From NCBI RefSeq assembly GCF_033097365.1, contig NZ_AP028461.1:10815501-10879500 (forward strand): a stretch of DNA of 64,000 nt, given 5' to 3'. Below, in pieces: positions 38,306-47,262 of the stretch; position 1 is the first letter of the stretch; every line of letters begins with the position of its first letter. This stretch comes from Actinoplanes sichuanensis. Its GTDB lineage: Bacteria > Actinomycetota > Actinomycetes > Mycobacteriales > Micromonosporaceae. The notes below the pieces were generated by a model. It ran no database searches. It worked only from the letters and a program-made list of their open reading frames with translations, and was not told where the DNA came from. Made by a program: the position numbers and the translations under genes.

Positions 38306-39763
38306 GTGTCTGGAACTCCTCCCACCCGCCGTGTCGCCCTGCTGACCCTGGGCTGTGCCCGTAACGAGGTCGACTCGGAAGAGCTGGCCGCCCGCCTCGA
38401 CGCCGGCGGTTGGGAGGTCGGCACCGACGCCGAGGGCGCCGACGTGGTCGTCGTCAACACCTGCGGCTTCGTCGAGAAGGCCAAGCAGGACTCGATCGAC
38501 ACGCTGCTCGCCGCGGCCGACACCGGCGCCAAGGTGGTCGCCGCCGGGTGCATGGCCGAGCGGTATGGCAAGGAGCTCGCCGAGAACCTCCCCGAGGCGA
38601 ACGCGGTGCTCGGCTTCGACGACTACACCGACATCACCGACCGCCTGGAGAGCGTGCTGCGCGGCGAGAGCCACGTCTCGCACGTCCCGCGTGACCGCCG
38701 TGAGCTGCTCCCGATCACGCCCGTCGAGCGGCACGCGAGCAAGGTGGTCGTGCCCGGTCACGCCACCGTCGACGAGCACACCCCGGCCCACCTGCGAAAG
38801 GTGCTGCGCCGTCGGCTCGACAACGGCCCGGTGGCCTCGCTCAAGCTGGCCAGCGGCTGCGACCGGCGCTGCGCGTTCTGCGCGATCCCGGCCTTCCGTG
38901 GCGCCTTCGTCTCCCGCGACCCGCAGGAGCTGCTGGCCGAGGCCGAGTGGCTGGCCAAATCCGGTGTCCGCGAGCTGGTCCTGGTGAGTGAGAACAGCAC
39001 GTCCTACGGCAAGGACCTGGGCGACCCGCGCCTGCTGGAGAAACTGCTGCCACAGCTGGCCGCGGTCGACGGCATCGTCCGGGTCCGGGCCAGCTACCTC
39101 CAGCCCGCCGAGACCCGCCCCGGCCTGGTCGAGGCGATCGCCACCACCCCCGGCGTGGCCGCCTACTTCGACCTCTCCTTCCAGCACTCCAGCGAGCCGG
39201 TGCTGCGCCGGATGCGGCGGTTCGGCTCCACCGACCGCTTCCTGGAGCTGCTCGACTCGGCCCGCAAGCTGTCCCCGGCGGCCGGCGCCCGGAGCAACTT
39301 CATCGTCGGCTTCCCCGGCGAGACGAAGCAGGACGTGGACGAGCTGATCCGCTTCCTCACCGAGGCGCGCCTCGACGCCATCGGCGTCTTCGACTACAGC
39401 GACGAGGACGGGACCGAGGCCGCGGGCCTGTCCGGCAAGCTGAGCGACGCGACGATCAAGCGGCGGTACGCGAAGGTGGTCGCCCTCGCCGAGGAGCTCT
39501 GCGCTCAGCGTGCCGAGGACCGGATCGGCGACACGGTCGAGGTCCTGGTCGACACGATCGACGACGGCGAGATCGAGGGCCGCGCCGAGCACCAGGCTCC
39601 CGAGGTCGACGGCTCCACCACCCTGGTCGCCGGTGGTGACGGGGTCGACCTGACCATGCTGCGCCCCGGTGATCTGGTCCGCGCCCGCGTCACCGGCACC
39701 GAGGGCGTGGACCTGATCGCGGTGCCGACGGAGATGATCTCGGCCGCCCCGGTGACCCGGTGA
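38306..39763 (+). CDS. rimO: Ribosomal protein S12 methylthiotransferase RimO
   Basis: Radical-SAM enzyme that methylthiolates an aspartate of ribosomal protein S12. The 485-residue protein has the N-terminal UPF0004 cysteines Cys17 (LTLGCARNE), Cys53 (NTCGF) and Cys82 (AGCMAER), the radical-SAM triad Cys185-x3-Cys189-x2-Cys192 ([12 protein letters not shown]), and a C-terminal TRAM domain ending [17 protein letters not shown]. The [12 protein letters not shown] start is the RimO rather than MiaB type. It is coupled to pgsA by a GTGA overlap. Confidence 0.95.
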   Translation: MSGTPPTRRVALLTLGCARNEVDSEELAARLDAGGWEVGTDAEGADVVVVNTCGFVEKAKQDSIDTLLAAADTGAKVVAAGCMAERYGKELAENLPEANAVLGFDDYTDITDRLESVLRGESHVSHVPRDRRELLPITPVERHASKVVVPGHATVDEHTPAHLRKVLRRRLDNGPVASLKLASGCDRRCAFCAIPAFRGAFVSRDPQELLAEAEWLAKSGVRELVLVSENSTSYGKDLGDPRLLEKLLPQLAAVDGIVRVRASYLQPAETRPGLVEAIATTPGVAAYFDLSFQHSSEPVLRRMRRFGSTDRFLELLDSARKLSPAAGARSNFIVGFPGETKQDVDELIRFLTEARLDAIGVFDYSDEDGTEAAGLSGKLSDATIKRRYAKVVALAEELCAQRAEDRIGDTVEVLVDTIDDGEIEGRAEHQAPEVDGSTTLVAGGDGVDLTMLRPGDLVRARVTGTEGVDLIAVPTEMISAAPVTR

Positions 39764-40344
39764 CCGACGAGCCGGTGCCCGCGCCGCGCGTGGTGTCGCT
39801 CTACAACGCGGCGAACGCGTTGACCGTGGTCCGGATCGTGCTGGTGCCGGTCTTCCTCGTCCTGGTCGTCGTCTCCCAGATGAACGACCCGGATTGGCGG
39901 ATCGCCGCGTGCCTGGCGTTCTGCATCGCCTCGGCGACCGATTTCGCGGACGGCTGGATCGCCCGGAGGTGGCATCTGGTCACCTCGTTCGGCAAGGTCG
40001 CCGACCCGATCGCGGACAAGGCGCTCACCGGCACCGCCCTGGTCCTGCTCTCCCTCTACGGCCCGCTGTCGTGGTGGGTGACCGTGATCATCCTGATCCG
40101 TGAGTGGGGCGTCACCGCTCTCCGCTTCTGGGTCATCAGGTATGGCATCATCCCCGCCTCCCGGGGTGGCAAGCTCAAGACCGGGCTGCAGACCGCCGCC
40201 ATCACGTGGTACCTGTGGCCCGTACCGGAGCCGTTCCATCTGGTCGGTGTGGCGCTGATGGGCGCCGCCCTGGTGGTCACCGTGGTCACCGGTGCCGACT
40301 ACGTCCTTCAGGCGCTCAGGCTGCGGCGCGGCGCCCGACCGTAG
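39760..40344 (+). CDS. pgsA: CDP-diacylglycerol-glycerol-3-phosphate 3-phosphatidyltransferase
   Basis: Makes phosphatidylglycerol phosphate in the membrane. The 194-residue enzyme has the complete CDP-alcohol phosphotransferase motif Asp61-x2-Asp64-Gly65-x2-Ala68-Arg69-x8-Gly78-x3-Asp82-x3-Asp86 and about four to six helices. [17 protein letters not shown] and [16 protein letters not shown] are characteristic of PgsA. GTG start overlaps the rimO stop. The rimO-pgsA-cinA order is conserved in actinobacteria. Confidence 0.93.
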   Translation: MTDEPVPAPRVVSLYNAANALTVVRIVLVPVFLVLVVVSQMNDPDWRIAACLAFCIASATDFADGWIARRWHLVTSFGKVADPIADKALTGTALVLLSLYGPLSWWVTVIILIREWGVTALRFWVIRYGIIPASRGGKLKTGLQTAAITWYLWPVPEPFHLVGVALMGAALVVTVVTGADYVLQALRLRRGARP

Positions 40345-40369
40345 GGTCCCCGACAGCCGAGGAGATTCG

Positions 40370-40861
40370 ATGGAGATGTCCGTGGCCGCCGCCGCGGCGG
40401 TGCACACGCTCGTCGAACGGGGCGAGACCATGGCGACCGCCGAGTCGCTCACCGGCGGCCTGGTGGCCGCGACCATCGTCGAGATTCCCGGGGTGAGCGC
40501 CGTCTTCCGGGGCGGCCTGGTGGTGTATGCCACCGACCTCAAGGCCCGCCTCGCCGACGTGCCGGAGGGGTTACTGGCGGAGCGCGGGCCGGTCGACGCC
40601 GACGTGGCCGCCGCTCTGGCCGAGGGCGTCCGGGACCGCTGTGGAGCCGACTGGGGTCTGGCGACCACAGGTGTGGCCGGTCCGGAACCGCAGGACGGCA
40701 AGCCGGTCGGGCTGGTATACGTCGCGGTCGCCGGGCATGCCGGGGCGACCGTGCGCGAGCTGAAACTGGCCGGAAACCGGGCGGCCATCCGTACCGAAAG
40801 TGTGACGGCCGTCCTGCAATTGCTGACCGACTCTCTCCGAGAGTCACCGGCGCATCTCTGA
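40370..40861 (+). CDS. CinA C-terminal family protein (nicotinamide-nucleotide amidase, PncC-like)
   Basis: A 163-residue single-domain protein: MATAESLTGGLVAATIVEIPG, GGLVVYATDLKARLADVP and TTGVAGPEPQDGKPVGLVYVAVA are hallmarks of the CinA C-terminal domain that deamidates NMN. The N-terminal MoCF-type domain of full CinA is absent, as usual in this gene order. ATG 40370 lies five bases after GAGGAG; the nearby ATG 40376 is less well spaced. Confidence 0.92.
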   Translation: MEMSVAAAAAVHTLVERGETMATAESLTGGLVAATIVEIPGVSAVFRGGLVVYATDLKARLADVPEGLLAERGPVDADVAAALAEGVRDRCGADWGLATTGVAGPEPQDGKPVGLVYVAVAGHAGATVRELKLAGNRAAIRTESVTAVLQLLTDSLRESPAHL

Positions 40862-41020
40862 GCTGGGAATACTTCCATTGATGGGTCTGTTGTCCGGTTC
40901 GGTCCCGGGCCGCCCGGTCCGGGAATTCGGCGGGGCGGGATGTCGGCGCGGCTAACGCCAGGTACGGTTGCGGGAAGCCTCCGGCGTCAGCCGGCGGCCC
41001 CGCCCGCAGGAGGAGGTGCC

Positions 41021-41389
41021 ATGGTCCTGCTACGCCGCGTTATCGGCGACGCACTTCGTGCGCGCCGGCAGGGGCAGCACCGCACGCTGCGCGAGGTGTC
41101 GACCGCCGCAAACGTCAGCCTGGGATATCTGTCCGAGATCGAGCGTGGGCAGAAAGAGGCGTCCAGCGAGCTTCTCGCCGCCATCTGTGACGCTCTCGGC
41201 GCCCGCCTCTCCGAGTTGCTCAGTGAGGTCAGCAACACGCTGTCCCTCGCGGAGAACATGGAGGGTGTGCTTGTCCCGATCGACGAGAAGGATGGGGACG
41301 TCTCCGTCTCGGTGCGCCAGGATTCGCCGTTGAAGGCGACGCTGCACGCGACCCGGAAACCGAAGCGGGACATCGTCTACGCCGCCTGA
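41021..41389 (+). CDS. clgR: ClgR-type XRE family regulator
   Basis: A 122-residue regulator with a Cro/CI helix-turn-helix: [40 protein letters not shown]. This sequence and the location between cinA and pspA match ClgR, the activator of Clp protease genes and of the pspA region in mycobacteria and corynebacteria. The C-terminal part ([20 protein letters not shown]) ends in YAA, a C-terminus of the kind recognised by Clp proteases, which fits conditional degradation of ClgR. A strong ribosome site, AGGAGGAGG, lies just before the ATG. Confidence 0.88.
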   Translation: MVLLRRVIGDALRARRQGQHRTLREVSTAANVSLGYLSEIERGQKEASSELLAAICDALGARLSELLSEVSNTLSLAENMEGVLVPIDEKDGDVSVSVRQDSPLKATLHATRKPKRDIVYAA

Positions 41390-41406
41390 TCATGCAGACG
41401 TCTGTG

Positions 41407-41433
41407 CCGGGCCGCTCCAAGGGAGCGGTCCGG
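41407..41433 (+). terminator. Hairpin terminator between clgR and pspA
   Basis: Twelve-base arms (41407-41418 and 41422-41433) pair with one wobble around a three-base loop, followed by CCTGTTT. pspA therefore probably has its own promoter. Confidence 0.65.
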
Positions 41434-41592
41434 CCTGTTTCGTCTGCGGCCGCTTCGTCTCGCGGCGCGATGGCAGGCCTTTCGTGCCTCGCCGGGAGAG
41501 GTCAGGGGAGCGTAGCCTCGATGCCAGGGGAGACCCTGAGATCCCCCCGAGGACCCGTGACGCGGCTGGCGTCCGGCTGTCACGATGGTTTG

Positions 41593-41621
41593 GCGTCACC
41601 GATTCGATACCGCGGTGACGC
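41593..41621. promoter_or_regulatory. Inverted repeat upstream of pspA
   Basis: GCGTCACCG and CGGTGACGC are perfect 9-base arms with an 11-base spacer, 36 bases before the pspA ATG. It could be an operator for a stress regulator or a leader hairpin. Confidence 0.4.
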
Positions 41622-41656
41622 GTCCGACGGAGCGACATTTGAGGGGACACCACGAG

Positions 41657-42517
41657 ATGGCGAATCCGTTCGTCAAGGGCTGGCATTACGTGATGGCGCT
41701 CTTCGGCGCGAAGATCGACGAATACGCCGACCCGAAGGTCCAGATCCAGCAGGCCATCGAGGACGCCCAGCGTCAGCACCAGGCGCTCGTGCAGCAGGCC
41801 GCGGCTGTCATCGGCAACCAGCGGCAGCTCGAGATGAAGCTGTCCCGGCAGATGTCCGAGGTCGAGAAGCTGCAGGGCATGGCGCGCCAGGCTCTGGTGC
41901 TCGCCGACCGGGCCCGCGCCGCCGGTGACGAGTCCGAGGCCCAGAAATACGAGCAGACCGCGCAGACCCTGGCCACCCAGCTGGTCGCCGGTGAGCAGTC
42001 GATGGAGGATCTGAAGACCCTCCACGACCAGGCTCTCGGCGCCGCCGGTCAGGCCCGCAAGGCGGTCGAGAACAACGCGATGCTCCTCCAACAGCGGATC
42101 GCCGAGCGGTCTCGCCTGCTGAGCCAGCTGGAGCAGGCCAAGATGCAGGAGACCGTGGCCAAGTCGCTCGAGTCGATGTCGCAGCTTGCCGCGCCGGGCA
42201 ACACCCCGTCGCTGGACCAGGTGCGCGACAAGATCGAGCAGCGGTATGCGAATGCGATGGGCCGGGCCGAGCTGGCCTCCAACTCGGTCGAGGGCCGCAT
42301 GCTGGAGGTGCAGAAGTCCAGCCTGGACCTGGCCGGCGCGTCCCGGCTGGAGCAGATCCGCTCCAGCATGGCGGGCGAGAAACTGGGCGGCGCCGCCGCT
42401 CAGCCGGCGGTCGAGCAGCCCGCCACCCCGGCCGCCGACGCGGCCAGCGTGGCCCGTCTCGACGAGATCCGCGCCAGCCTGAATCAGAAGCGCGGCGACA
42501 CCACCGCGGCCGGCTGA
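41657..42517 (+). CDS. pspA: Phage shock protein A (PspA/IM30)
   Basis: An ESCRT-III-like membrane repair protein. The 286-residue product begins [23 protein letters not shown], an amphipathic membrane-binding helix, followed by long coiled coils ([55 protein letters not shown]). A C-terminal Ala/Pro-rich linker ends in a conserved helix ([15 protein letters not shown]). It is followed after 30 bases by pspM. In mycobacteria ClgR, PspA and PspM/PspN form the envelope-stress response; the same gene order holds here. Confidence 0.94.
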   Translation: MANPFVKGWHYVMALFGAKIDEYADPKVQIQQAIEDAQRQHQALVQQAAAVIGNQRQLEMKLSRQMSEVEKLQGMARQALVLADRARAAGDESEAQKYEQTAQTLATQLVAGEQSMEDLKTLHDQALGAAGQARKAVENNAMLLQQRIAERSRLLSQLEQAKMQETVAKSLESMSQLAAPGNTPSLDQVRDKIEQRYANAMGRAELASNSVEGRMLEVQKSSLDLAGASRLEQIRSSMAGEKLGGAAAQPAVEQPATPAADAASVARLDEIRASLNQKRGDTTAAG

Positions 42518-42547
42518 CCGGTCCCGGCAGAGACGAGGGGAGCGACG

Positions 42548-43486
42548 GTGGACGAGCGGGCCAGGTACTTCCGGCGGCTCAAGCGGCTGCGGGGTTCGGC
42601 GCGGCGGTGGAGCGTGCTGGGTGGTGGCCTGACCGCTGCGGCGGCCGTCCTCACGCCCTATGCGGGGATCGGCGCCGGCGACGCGGCCTGGGCGGCCGCG
42701 GCCGGTGCGTCGGCGGTTCTCGCGGTGTGGCGGTGGAAGGATCATCGTGAGCTCGCCGCCACCCCCGCACCGCCGCCCTCGATTCCCGAGGACAAGCTCA
42801 GCAAGGCGCTGCAGCGGTTCCCGGCCGGGCAGACGGTGCTGCGGGAGGTCCGGCGCCAGCGCAACCGGTATGCGTTGCGCGGCTCGGCGATCGCCGACGC
42901 GTGGGACCGGCTGGACCGGGCCTCCCAGGCCATGGTCGGGTTGGCCGGCCGCCTCACCGGGGCCGGCGAGACCGCGATGCTGGAGGCGGCCACCGCCGAG
43001 CAGTGGCTGCGTGACCTGGGGCAGCGGGTCGCCAGCGTGGAGCGGGCCATCCCGCTGGCGCAGCCCGGTCAGCGTGACGCGCTGGTCGAGTCGCACGCCG
43101 GGCTGGCCGAGCAGTTCACCGAGGGCGTCGAGGCGTATGAGCAGTTGGTCGCCGCGGCCGCCGGTTACGTCGCGGAGGACGGTCACCCGGTCGCCGAGAG
43201 CCGCCATCCGGCGTATTTCAGCCTTGTCGACGCGGCCGATCGGCTCCGTGGCATCGCCGAGGGGCTGGCCGAGTTGCGGACCACCGAGTTCCGCACCATG
43301 CCGGGCTTCTCGGCCCCGTCCACTTCCGTCCCGCCGGCCCCGGCCCCGTCTGCCTCCTCCTCGGCGGCTGCTTCGTCAGCCGCATCCGCCGCGGTGCCGA
43401 AGCAGCCGGAGGATGATCTCGGCGAGCTGTCCGAGGTGCGGACCACCAAGTTCCGGACGCCCGGTTCGCGTTCCGCGGCGGGCTGA
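42548..43486 (+). CDS. Phage-shock envelope stress protein PspM-like
   Basis: A 312-residue protein corresponding in place and design to mycobacterial Rv2743c (PspM). A basic N-terminus (DERARYFRRLKRLRGSARRW) leads into two hydrophobic helices (SVLGGGLTAAAAVLTPYAGI and AAWAAAAGASAVLAVW), followed by a helical cytoplasmic region and a low-complexity Ser/Pro/Ala tail. The motif RTTxFRT occurs twice, in ELRTTEFRTMPG and EVRTTKFRTPG, flanking the low-complexity stretch. Start GTG 42548 follows GAGGGGA. Likely a membrane partner of PspA, by homology of arrangement. Confidence 0.8.
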   Translation: MDERARYFRRLKRLRGSARRWSVLGGGLTAAAAVLTPYAGIGAGDAAWAAAAGASAVLAVWRWKDHRELAATPAPPPSIPEDKLSKALQRFPAGQTVLREVRRQRNRYALRGSAIADAWDRLDRASQAMVGLAGRLTGAGETAMLEAATAEQWLRDLGQRVASVERAIPLAQPGQRDALVESHAGLAEQFTEGVEAYEQLVAAAAGYVAEDGHPVAESRHPAYFSLVDAADRLRGIAEGLAELRTTEFRTMPGFSAPSTSVPPAPAPSASSSAAASSAASAAVPKQPEDDLGELSEVRTTKFRTPGSRSAAG

Positions 43487-43489
43487 TCG

Positions 43490-44278
43490 TCAGGGCTCCG
43501 GCTGGCAGCGCGGACACCAGTAGGTGACTCGCTCGTCCTGTTCGGCTTTGCGGATCGCCGTGCCGCACCGGCGGCACGGCTGGGCGCGTCGGCCGTACAC
43601 ATAGCTGGTCTCGCCCTTGCGAAGCGAACCCGTGGTGGTCTGCGTCCAGCGGCCCCGGTTGGAGGCCACCAGTTTCTGGGCCATCGTGACGGCTCCCGTC
43701 AGGTCGGTCACGGCGGCGACCGGGGTCCACGGCCACAGGCCGCGGAGGAACAGCGTCTCCGCCTTGTAGAGATTGCCGACTCCGGCCAGATTCCGCTGAT
43801 CCAGCAGTGCCTCGGCGATCGTGGCGGACGGTTTCGCGGAGATCCGCCGGACCGCCTCGGCCGGATCCCAGTCGGCGCCCAGCAGATCCGGCCCCAGATG
43901 GCCGACGAGGGTGTCCTCGCCGGCCGTCGGGATCAGGGCGATCTCGTGCAGGTGATACCCGACGGCGACCGATCGGGCCGTGCGCAGCACCACCCGGATC
44001 AGGTGTGCGGGGCGGCCGGTCCAGCGTTCACCCGGGGCGTAGGACCGCCAGGCGCCGTCCATCCGCAGGTGCGAGTGGAGGGTGTGCGGCGGGCGGCCCT
44101 CCCGGGTCAGGCGCAGCAGCAGATGCTTGCCGCGGCTCGCCGACTCGGCGACCGTCCAGCCGGTCAGGTCGGTGGTGGCCAGCCGTGGCACCCGGAAGTC
44201 GGAACCGGTCAGAGTCTCCCCGGTCAGGGCCTTCTCCAGCACGCGGGCGGTGTTCCAGACGGTGTCCCCTTCCGGCAT
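43490..44278 (-). CDS. nei: Endonuclease VIII-like DNA glycosylase (Fpg/Nei family)
   Basis: A 262-residue base-excision repair enzyme. The processed N-terminus is Pro2-Glu3 (MPEGDTVWNTARVL), typical of Nei; LHSHLRMDGAWRSY and DQRNLAGVGNLYKAETLFL (H2TH motif) follow. The C-terminal zinc finger is Cys4: PCRRCGTAIRKAEQ ... WCPRCQ. The sequence resembles actinobacterial Nei2, which removes oxidised pyrimidines. ATG 44278 fixes the catalytic Pro2; the longer frame upstream is rejected. It converges with pspM three bases apart. Confidence 0.93.
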   Translation of the reverse strand: MPEGDTVWNTARVLEKALTGETLTGSDFRVPRLATTDLTGWTVAESASRGKHLLLRLTREGRPPHTLHSHLRMDGAWRSYAPGERWTGRPAHLIRVVLRTARSVAVGYHLHEIALIPTAGEDTLVGHLGPDLLGADWDPAEAVRRISAKPSATIAEALLDQRNLAGVGNLYKAETLFLRGLWPWTPVAAVTDLTGAVTMAQKLVASNRGRWTQTTTGSLRKGETSYVYGRRAQPCRRCGTAIRKAEQDERVTYWCPRCQPEP

Positions 44279-44371
44279 GTGACCATTCTTGCCCCTCCGG
44301 CGTGTGGTCATTCCGCCCGGACTCGGAGAAAACCGGATGCCCCGGAGCCCGGCGGCTGAGATTCTGCCCGC

Positions 44372-45109
44372 ATGGATCTGGATATCGCCCCCATCGGGGA
44401 CCGGGCCGAGCTCTACCAGGAACTCGATGGCGGCTGGCCGGAATTCATGAGTAAAGATCCCACGAGTGGCTTCTTCTACCGTTATTCGGATCGGTTCTGG
44501 CCGGAGTTCTCGCTGCTGGCGGTTGATCGGGAGACCGGACGGGCGGTGGCCAAGGCGCATTCCGTGCCGCTGGCCTACGACGGCGACATCGCGGCCGGGC
44601 TACCCGAAGGCGGCTGGGACTGGGCGATCCGCACCGCGATGCACGACCATCTCAACGACGTCAAACCGACGATGGTCTCCGCCCTGGAAATCAACATCAG
44701 GTCCGATCTGCGCGGCTCCGGCCTTTCCGGCCTGCTGCTCGAGGCGATGCGCGACAACGCCGCCCGGCACGGCTTCACCGACCTCGTCGCACCGGTCCGA
44801 CCCAGCGGAAAACCCGCGGACATTCAACGGCCCATCGATGAGTACGCCCACGCGACCCGCCCCGACGGCCTGCCGATCGACCCGTGGCTGCGGGTGCACG
44901 TGCGTGCCGGGGCCTCGATCGTCAATGTCGCGCACTACAGCATGACGTACGCGGGAACCCTCGCCCAGTGGCGCGAATGGACCGGCCTGCCGTTCGACCG
45001 GACCGGTCCGGTCGAGGTGCCGGGCGCCCTGTCCCCGATCCATTGCGACACCGCCCAGGACCATGCCGTCTACGTGGAACCCAACGTCTGGGTCCACCAC
45101 CGCATCTAA
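44372..45109 (+). CDS. GNAT-type acetyltransferase
   Basis: A 245-residue protein. The acetyl-CoA site is NIRSDLRGSGLSGLLLEAMRDNAARHGF; the preceding strand LEINIRSDLRG and the C-terminal PWLRVHVRAGASIVNVAHYSMTYAG fit a GNAT fold with an added C-terminal section (VPGALSPIHCDTAQDHAVYVEPNVWVHH). This longer architecture occurs in actinobacterial proteins of unknown substrate. The gene is followed by a strong bidirectional terminator. Confidence 0.75.
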   Translation: MDLDIAPIGDRAELYQELDGGWPEFMSKDPTSGFFYRYSDRFWPEFSLLAVDRETGRAVAKAHSVPLAYDGDIAAGLPEGGWDWAIRTAMHDHLNDVKPTMVSALEINIRSDLRGSGLSGLLLEAMRDNAARHGFTDLVAPVRPSGKPADIQRPIDEYAHATRPDGLPIDPWLRVHVRAGASIVNVAHYSMTYAGTLAQWREWTGLPFDRTGPVEVPGALSPIHCDTAQDHAVYVEPNVWVHHRI

Positions 45110-45110
45110 A

Positions 45111-45158
45111 CCCGCTCGGCGCGCCCGACGGTCGAATTCGGCGGGTGCGCCGAGCGGG
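45111..45158. terminator. Bidirectional terminator between convergent genes
   Basis: Seventeen-base arms (45111-45127 and 45142-45158) pair with a single wobble around a 14-base loop. The right arm is also the first unit of the tandem repeat that follows. Confidence 0.75.
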
Positions 45159-45218
45159 CAGGGTCAGCGGGCGCGCCGAGCGGGGAAAGTCAGCGGGCGC
45201 GCCGAGCAGGGAGGGTCA
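45141..45218. repeat. Three tandem 26-bp units built on a terminator arm
   Basis: Units at 45141-45166, 45167-45192 and 45193-45218 share the core GCGGGCGCGCCGAGCGGG and end GTCA. The last unit contains the stop codon of the minus-strand SAM hydroxide adenosyltransferase gene. Each copy can pair with the left arm at 45111-45127. Confidence 0.85.
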
Positions 45219-46004
45219 GCGGGCGGTGATGCGGACGATGTCGCCCGGAACGACCGAGAGCAGCACGACGGCCCGCCCGTTGTTGACCGCGATCGCGACC
45301 CGATCCGCGGAGTCGGCGAAGACGAGCAGCTCGCCCACGTTCACATCGGCGAACGTGGTGCCGCGCCGGGCCCGGACGCCGCCGTTGACGAGCAGCTCGG
45401 AGCCGAGCCCGGACAGCGCCGAACCCTCGGCCGCGAGCTGCACGTTGCCGAACCGGTCGACGGTGAGCACCTCGGCCTCGATCCACCCGTCGCCGATGGT
45501 CGCGATCGGGTCGGGCAGACGGGTCAGCTCGGTCGGATCCACGGCTGGACCGGCCTCCGCGGGAGCAGCGCCGAGTGATAGCCGGGCCGCGGCCGGTGCG
45601 AACACGTCCCGGCCGTGGAACGTCCGGGACACGTCGCCGAACGTCCAGTCCTTGTTGTCCAGCTCGTAGGCCGCGGTGATCCCGCCGAGCGCCTCGGCCG
45701 CCCAGATCAACAGCCCGTTGTCGGGGCCGACGAGCAACCCGTTCGGCGTGACGAGCACGATGCCCCGCCGGCCCGTGCCGACACCCGGATCGACGACCGC
45801 CAGGTGCACCGAGGCCGGCAGGTGGGGCGCGGTCTGCGCCAGGACGGCGGCCCCGCGCGCGACGTCGGCCGGCGGCACATGATGAGTGACGTCGATCACT
45901 CGAGTCTCGGGTGCGACGCGGGCGATCGACCCATGGCAGGCGGCGACAAAGCCGTCAAAAGTGCCGTAATCGGTCGTGAAGCTGATCCATCCATAACCGG
46001 CCAT
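45216..46004 (-). CDS. SAM hydroxide adenosyltransferase (DUF62)
   Basis: A 262-residue enzyme of the family that includes fluorinase and chlorinase; housekeeping members hydrolyse S-adenosylmethionine to adenosine and methionine. Visible are WISFTTDYGTFDGFVAACHG with Asp12, RVIDVTHHVPPADVARGAAVL, VHLAVVDPGVGTGRRGIVL, GPDNGLL and the C-terminal VLTVDRFGNVQL. No 21-residue fluorinase-type loop is apparent, which favours a hydrolase. ATG 46004 has TAACGT eight bases upstream. It ends within the tandem repeat. Confidence 0.9.
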   Translation of the reverse strand: MAGYGWISFTTDYGTFDGFVAACHGSIARVAPETRVIDVTHHVPPADVARGAAVLAQTAPHLPASVHLAVVDPGVGTGRRGIVLVTPNGLLVGPDNGLLIWAAEALGGITAAYELDNKDWTFGDVSRTFHGRDVFAPAAARLSLGAAPAEAGPAVDPTELTRLPDPIATIGDGWIEAEVLTVDRFGNVQLAAEGSALSGLGSELLVNGGVRARRGTTFADVNVGELLVFADSADRVAIAVNNGRAVVLLSVVPGDIVRITAR

Positions 46005-46012
46005 GGTGGGCA

Positions 46013-46018
46013 ACGTTA
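46013..46018 (-). promoter_or_regulatory. -10 hexamer TAACGT of the SAM hydrolase gene
   Basis: Read on the minus strand, TAACGT ends eight bases before the ATG at 46004; no ribosome site intervenes. Confidence 0.35.
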
Positions 46019-46077
46019 CTGCCTGTCGATGATCGATGCGTGGCGGGCGCGCCGTGGTGTCGTGGCAGTGTTGAGCC

Positions 46078-47004
46078 ATGCGTCTCGTGATCTTCACCGA
46101 ACCCCAGCAGGGCGCCAGCCACGACGATCTCCTGCGGGTCGCCAAGGCCGCCGAGGACGGCGGATACGACGGGTTCTTCCGCTCCGACCACTACCTGAGG
46201 ATGGGCGACGGGTCCCCGCTGCCCGGCCCGACCGACGCCTGGATCACGCTCGCCGCGCTGGCCGTGCAGACGTCCCGCATCCGGCTCGGCACCCTCGTCA
46301 GTTCGGCCACGTTCCGGCTGCCCGGCCCGCTGGCGATCGCCGTGGCCCAGGTCGACGCGATGAGTGGCGGCCGCATCGAGTTCGGCCTCGGCGGCGGCTG
46401 GTTCGAGAGCGAGCACACCGCGTACGGCATCCCGTTCCCGCCGGTCAGCGAGCGCTTCGACCGCCTCGAGGAACAGCTGGAGATCATCACCGGTCTGTGG
46501 TCCACCCCGGCCGGCTCCACCTACGACTTCGACGGCAAGCACTACCGGGTCGCCGACTCGCCGGCGCTGCCCAAGCCGGTCCAGGCCCCGCTGCCGGTCA
46601 TCGTCGGCGGTCACGGTAAGAAGCGGACCCCGTACCTGGCGGCCCGCTACGCCACCGAGTTCAACGTCCCGTTCTCCAAGATCGAGGACATTCCGGCCCA
46701 GTACGCGCGGGTCAGCGCCGCGGCCGAGGCTCTGGGCCGCACCGAGCCGCTGACCTACTCCGCCGCCGCCGTCCTCTGCGTGGGCCGCGACGACGCCGAG
46801 GTCAACCGCCGGGCGGCCGCGATCGGCCGCGAAGCCGACGAGATGCGCGAGAACGGCGGCATCGTCGGCACCCCGGCGGAGGCCGTCGAAACCATCAAGC
46901 GCTACGCCGAAGCCGGCGCCTCCCGTCTGTTCCTGCAGGTCCTCGATCTGGCCGACCTCGACCACATCGACCTGGTGGCCGCCGAGGTGGCCCCGAAGCT
47001 CTGA
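46078..47004 (+). CDS. LLM-class F420-dependent oxidoreductase
   Basis: A 308-residue luciferase-like TIM-barrel oxidoreductase: AAEDGGYDGFFRSDHYLRM, RIRLGTLVSSATFRLPGPLAIAVAQVDAMSGGRIEFGLGGGW and PVIVGGHGKKRTPYLAARYATEFN. The pattern fits the TIGR03560-type subfamily that uses deazaflavin F420, though FMN cannot be excluded. Substrate unknown. No ribosome site precedes ATG 46078. The last codons and stop form the first copy of a 15-bp repeat array. Confidence 0.88.
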   Translation: MRLVIFTEPQQGASHDDLLRVAKAAEDGGYDGFFRSDHYLRMGDGSPLPGPTDAWITLAALAVQTSRIRLGTLVSSATFRLPGPLAIAVAQVDAMSGGRIEFGLGGGWFESEHTAYGIPFPPVSERFDRLEEQLEIITGLWSTPAGSTYDFDGKHYRVADSPALPKPVQAPLPVIVGGHGKKRTPYLAARYATEFNVPFSKIEDIPAQYARVSAAAEALGRTEPLTYSAAAVLCVGRDDAEVNRRAAAIGREADEMRENGGIVGTPAEAVETIKRYAEAGASRLFLQVLDLADLDHIDLVAAEVAPKL

Positions 47005-47082
47005 ACCACGAAGCTCTGAACAACGGAGCTTTGGACCACGGAGCTCTGAACCACGGAGCTTGGACCACGGAGCTCTGAATTA
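46994..47082. repeat. Six tandem 15-bp repeats with an AGCT core
   Basis: Consensus CGGAGCTCTGAACCA. Copies begin at 46994, 47009, 47024, 47039, 47054 and 47068; the fifth has lost one base. The first copy includes the stop codon (TGA) of the LLM oxidoreductase gene. The unit contains the palindrome GAGCTC in two copies and near variants in the others. Confidence 0.85.
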
Positions 47083-47114
47083 CAGGCGGCCGGCCCGGCA
47101 GCGTCGGCCGCCTG
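47083..47114 (+). terminator. Hairpin following the 15-bp repeat array
   Basis: Perfect 10-base arms (47083-47092 and 47105-47114) with a 12-base loop. It lies between the convergent LLM and lhr genes. Nothing else is recognisable from 47115 to 47262. Confidence 0.55.
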
Positions 47115-47262
47115 CGGTCCCGCCGCTGTCGAGCGCCCGTCTACCTTCCCGCTCCGCGGCCCTCGACGTCGGTCGCGTCCGGTGGTTCCCTGCCTTGCTT
47201 CGCAGGCTTCTTCCGGCCCTGCTTCGCGGGCCTCCTCTCGTCGTAGCGGCGTCGGCTTTCGG

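Noticed and set aside
36995..39592. Long N-terminal extension of the glycosyltransferase frame across rimO
   Set aside because: The extension is antisense to rimO, and the protein's membrane domain starts at 38188 with a promoter-like hexamer just upstream.
40950..40959. GGCTAACGCC as a ClgR operator upstream of clgR
   Set aside because: Only three-base arms and it does not match a ClgR consensus well enough to report.
46994..47082. CRISPR-like array
   Set aside because: Units of 15 bp are directly joined with no spacers and no cas genes are near. Tandem repeat is the correct description.
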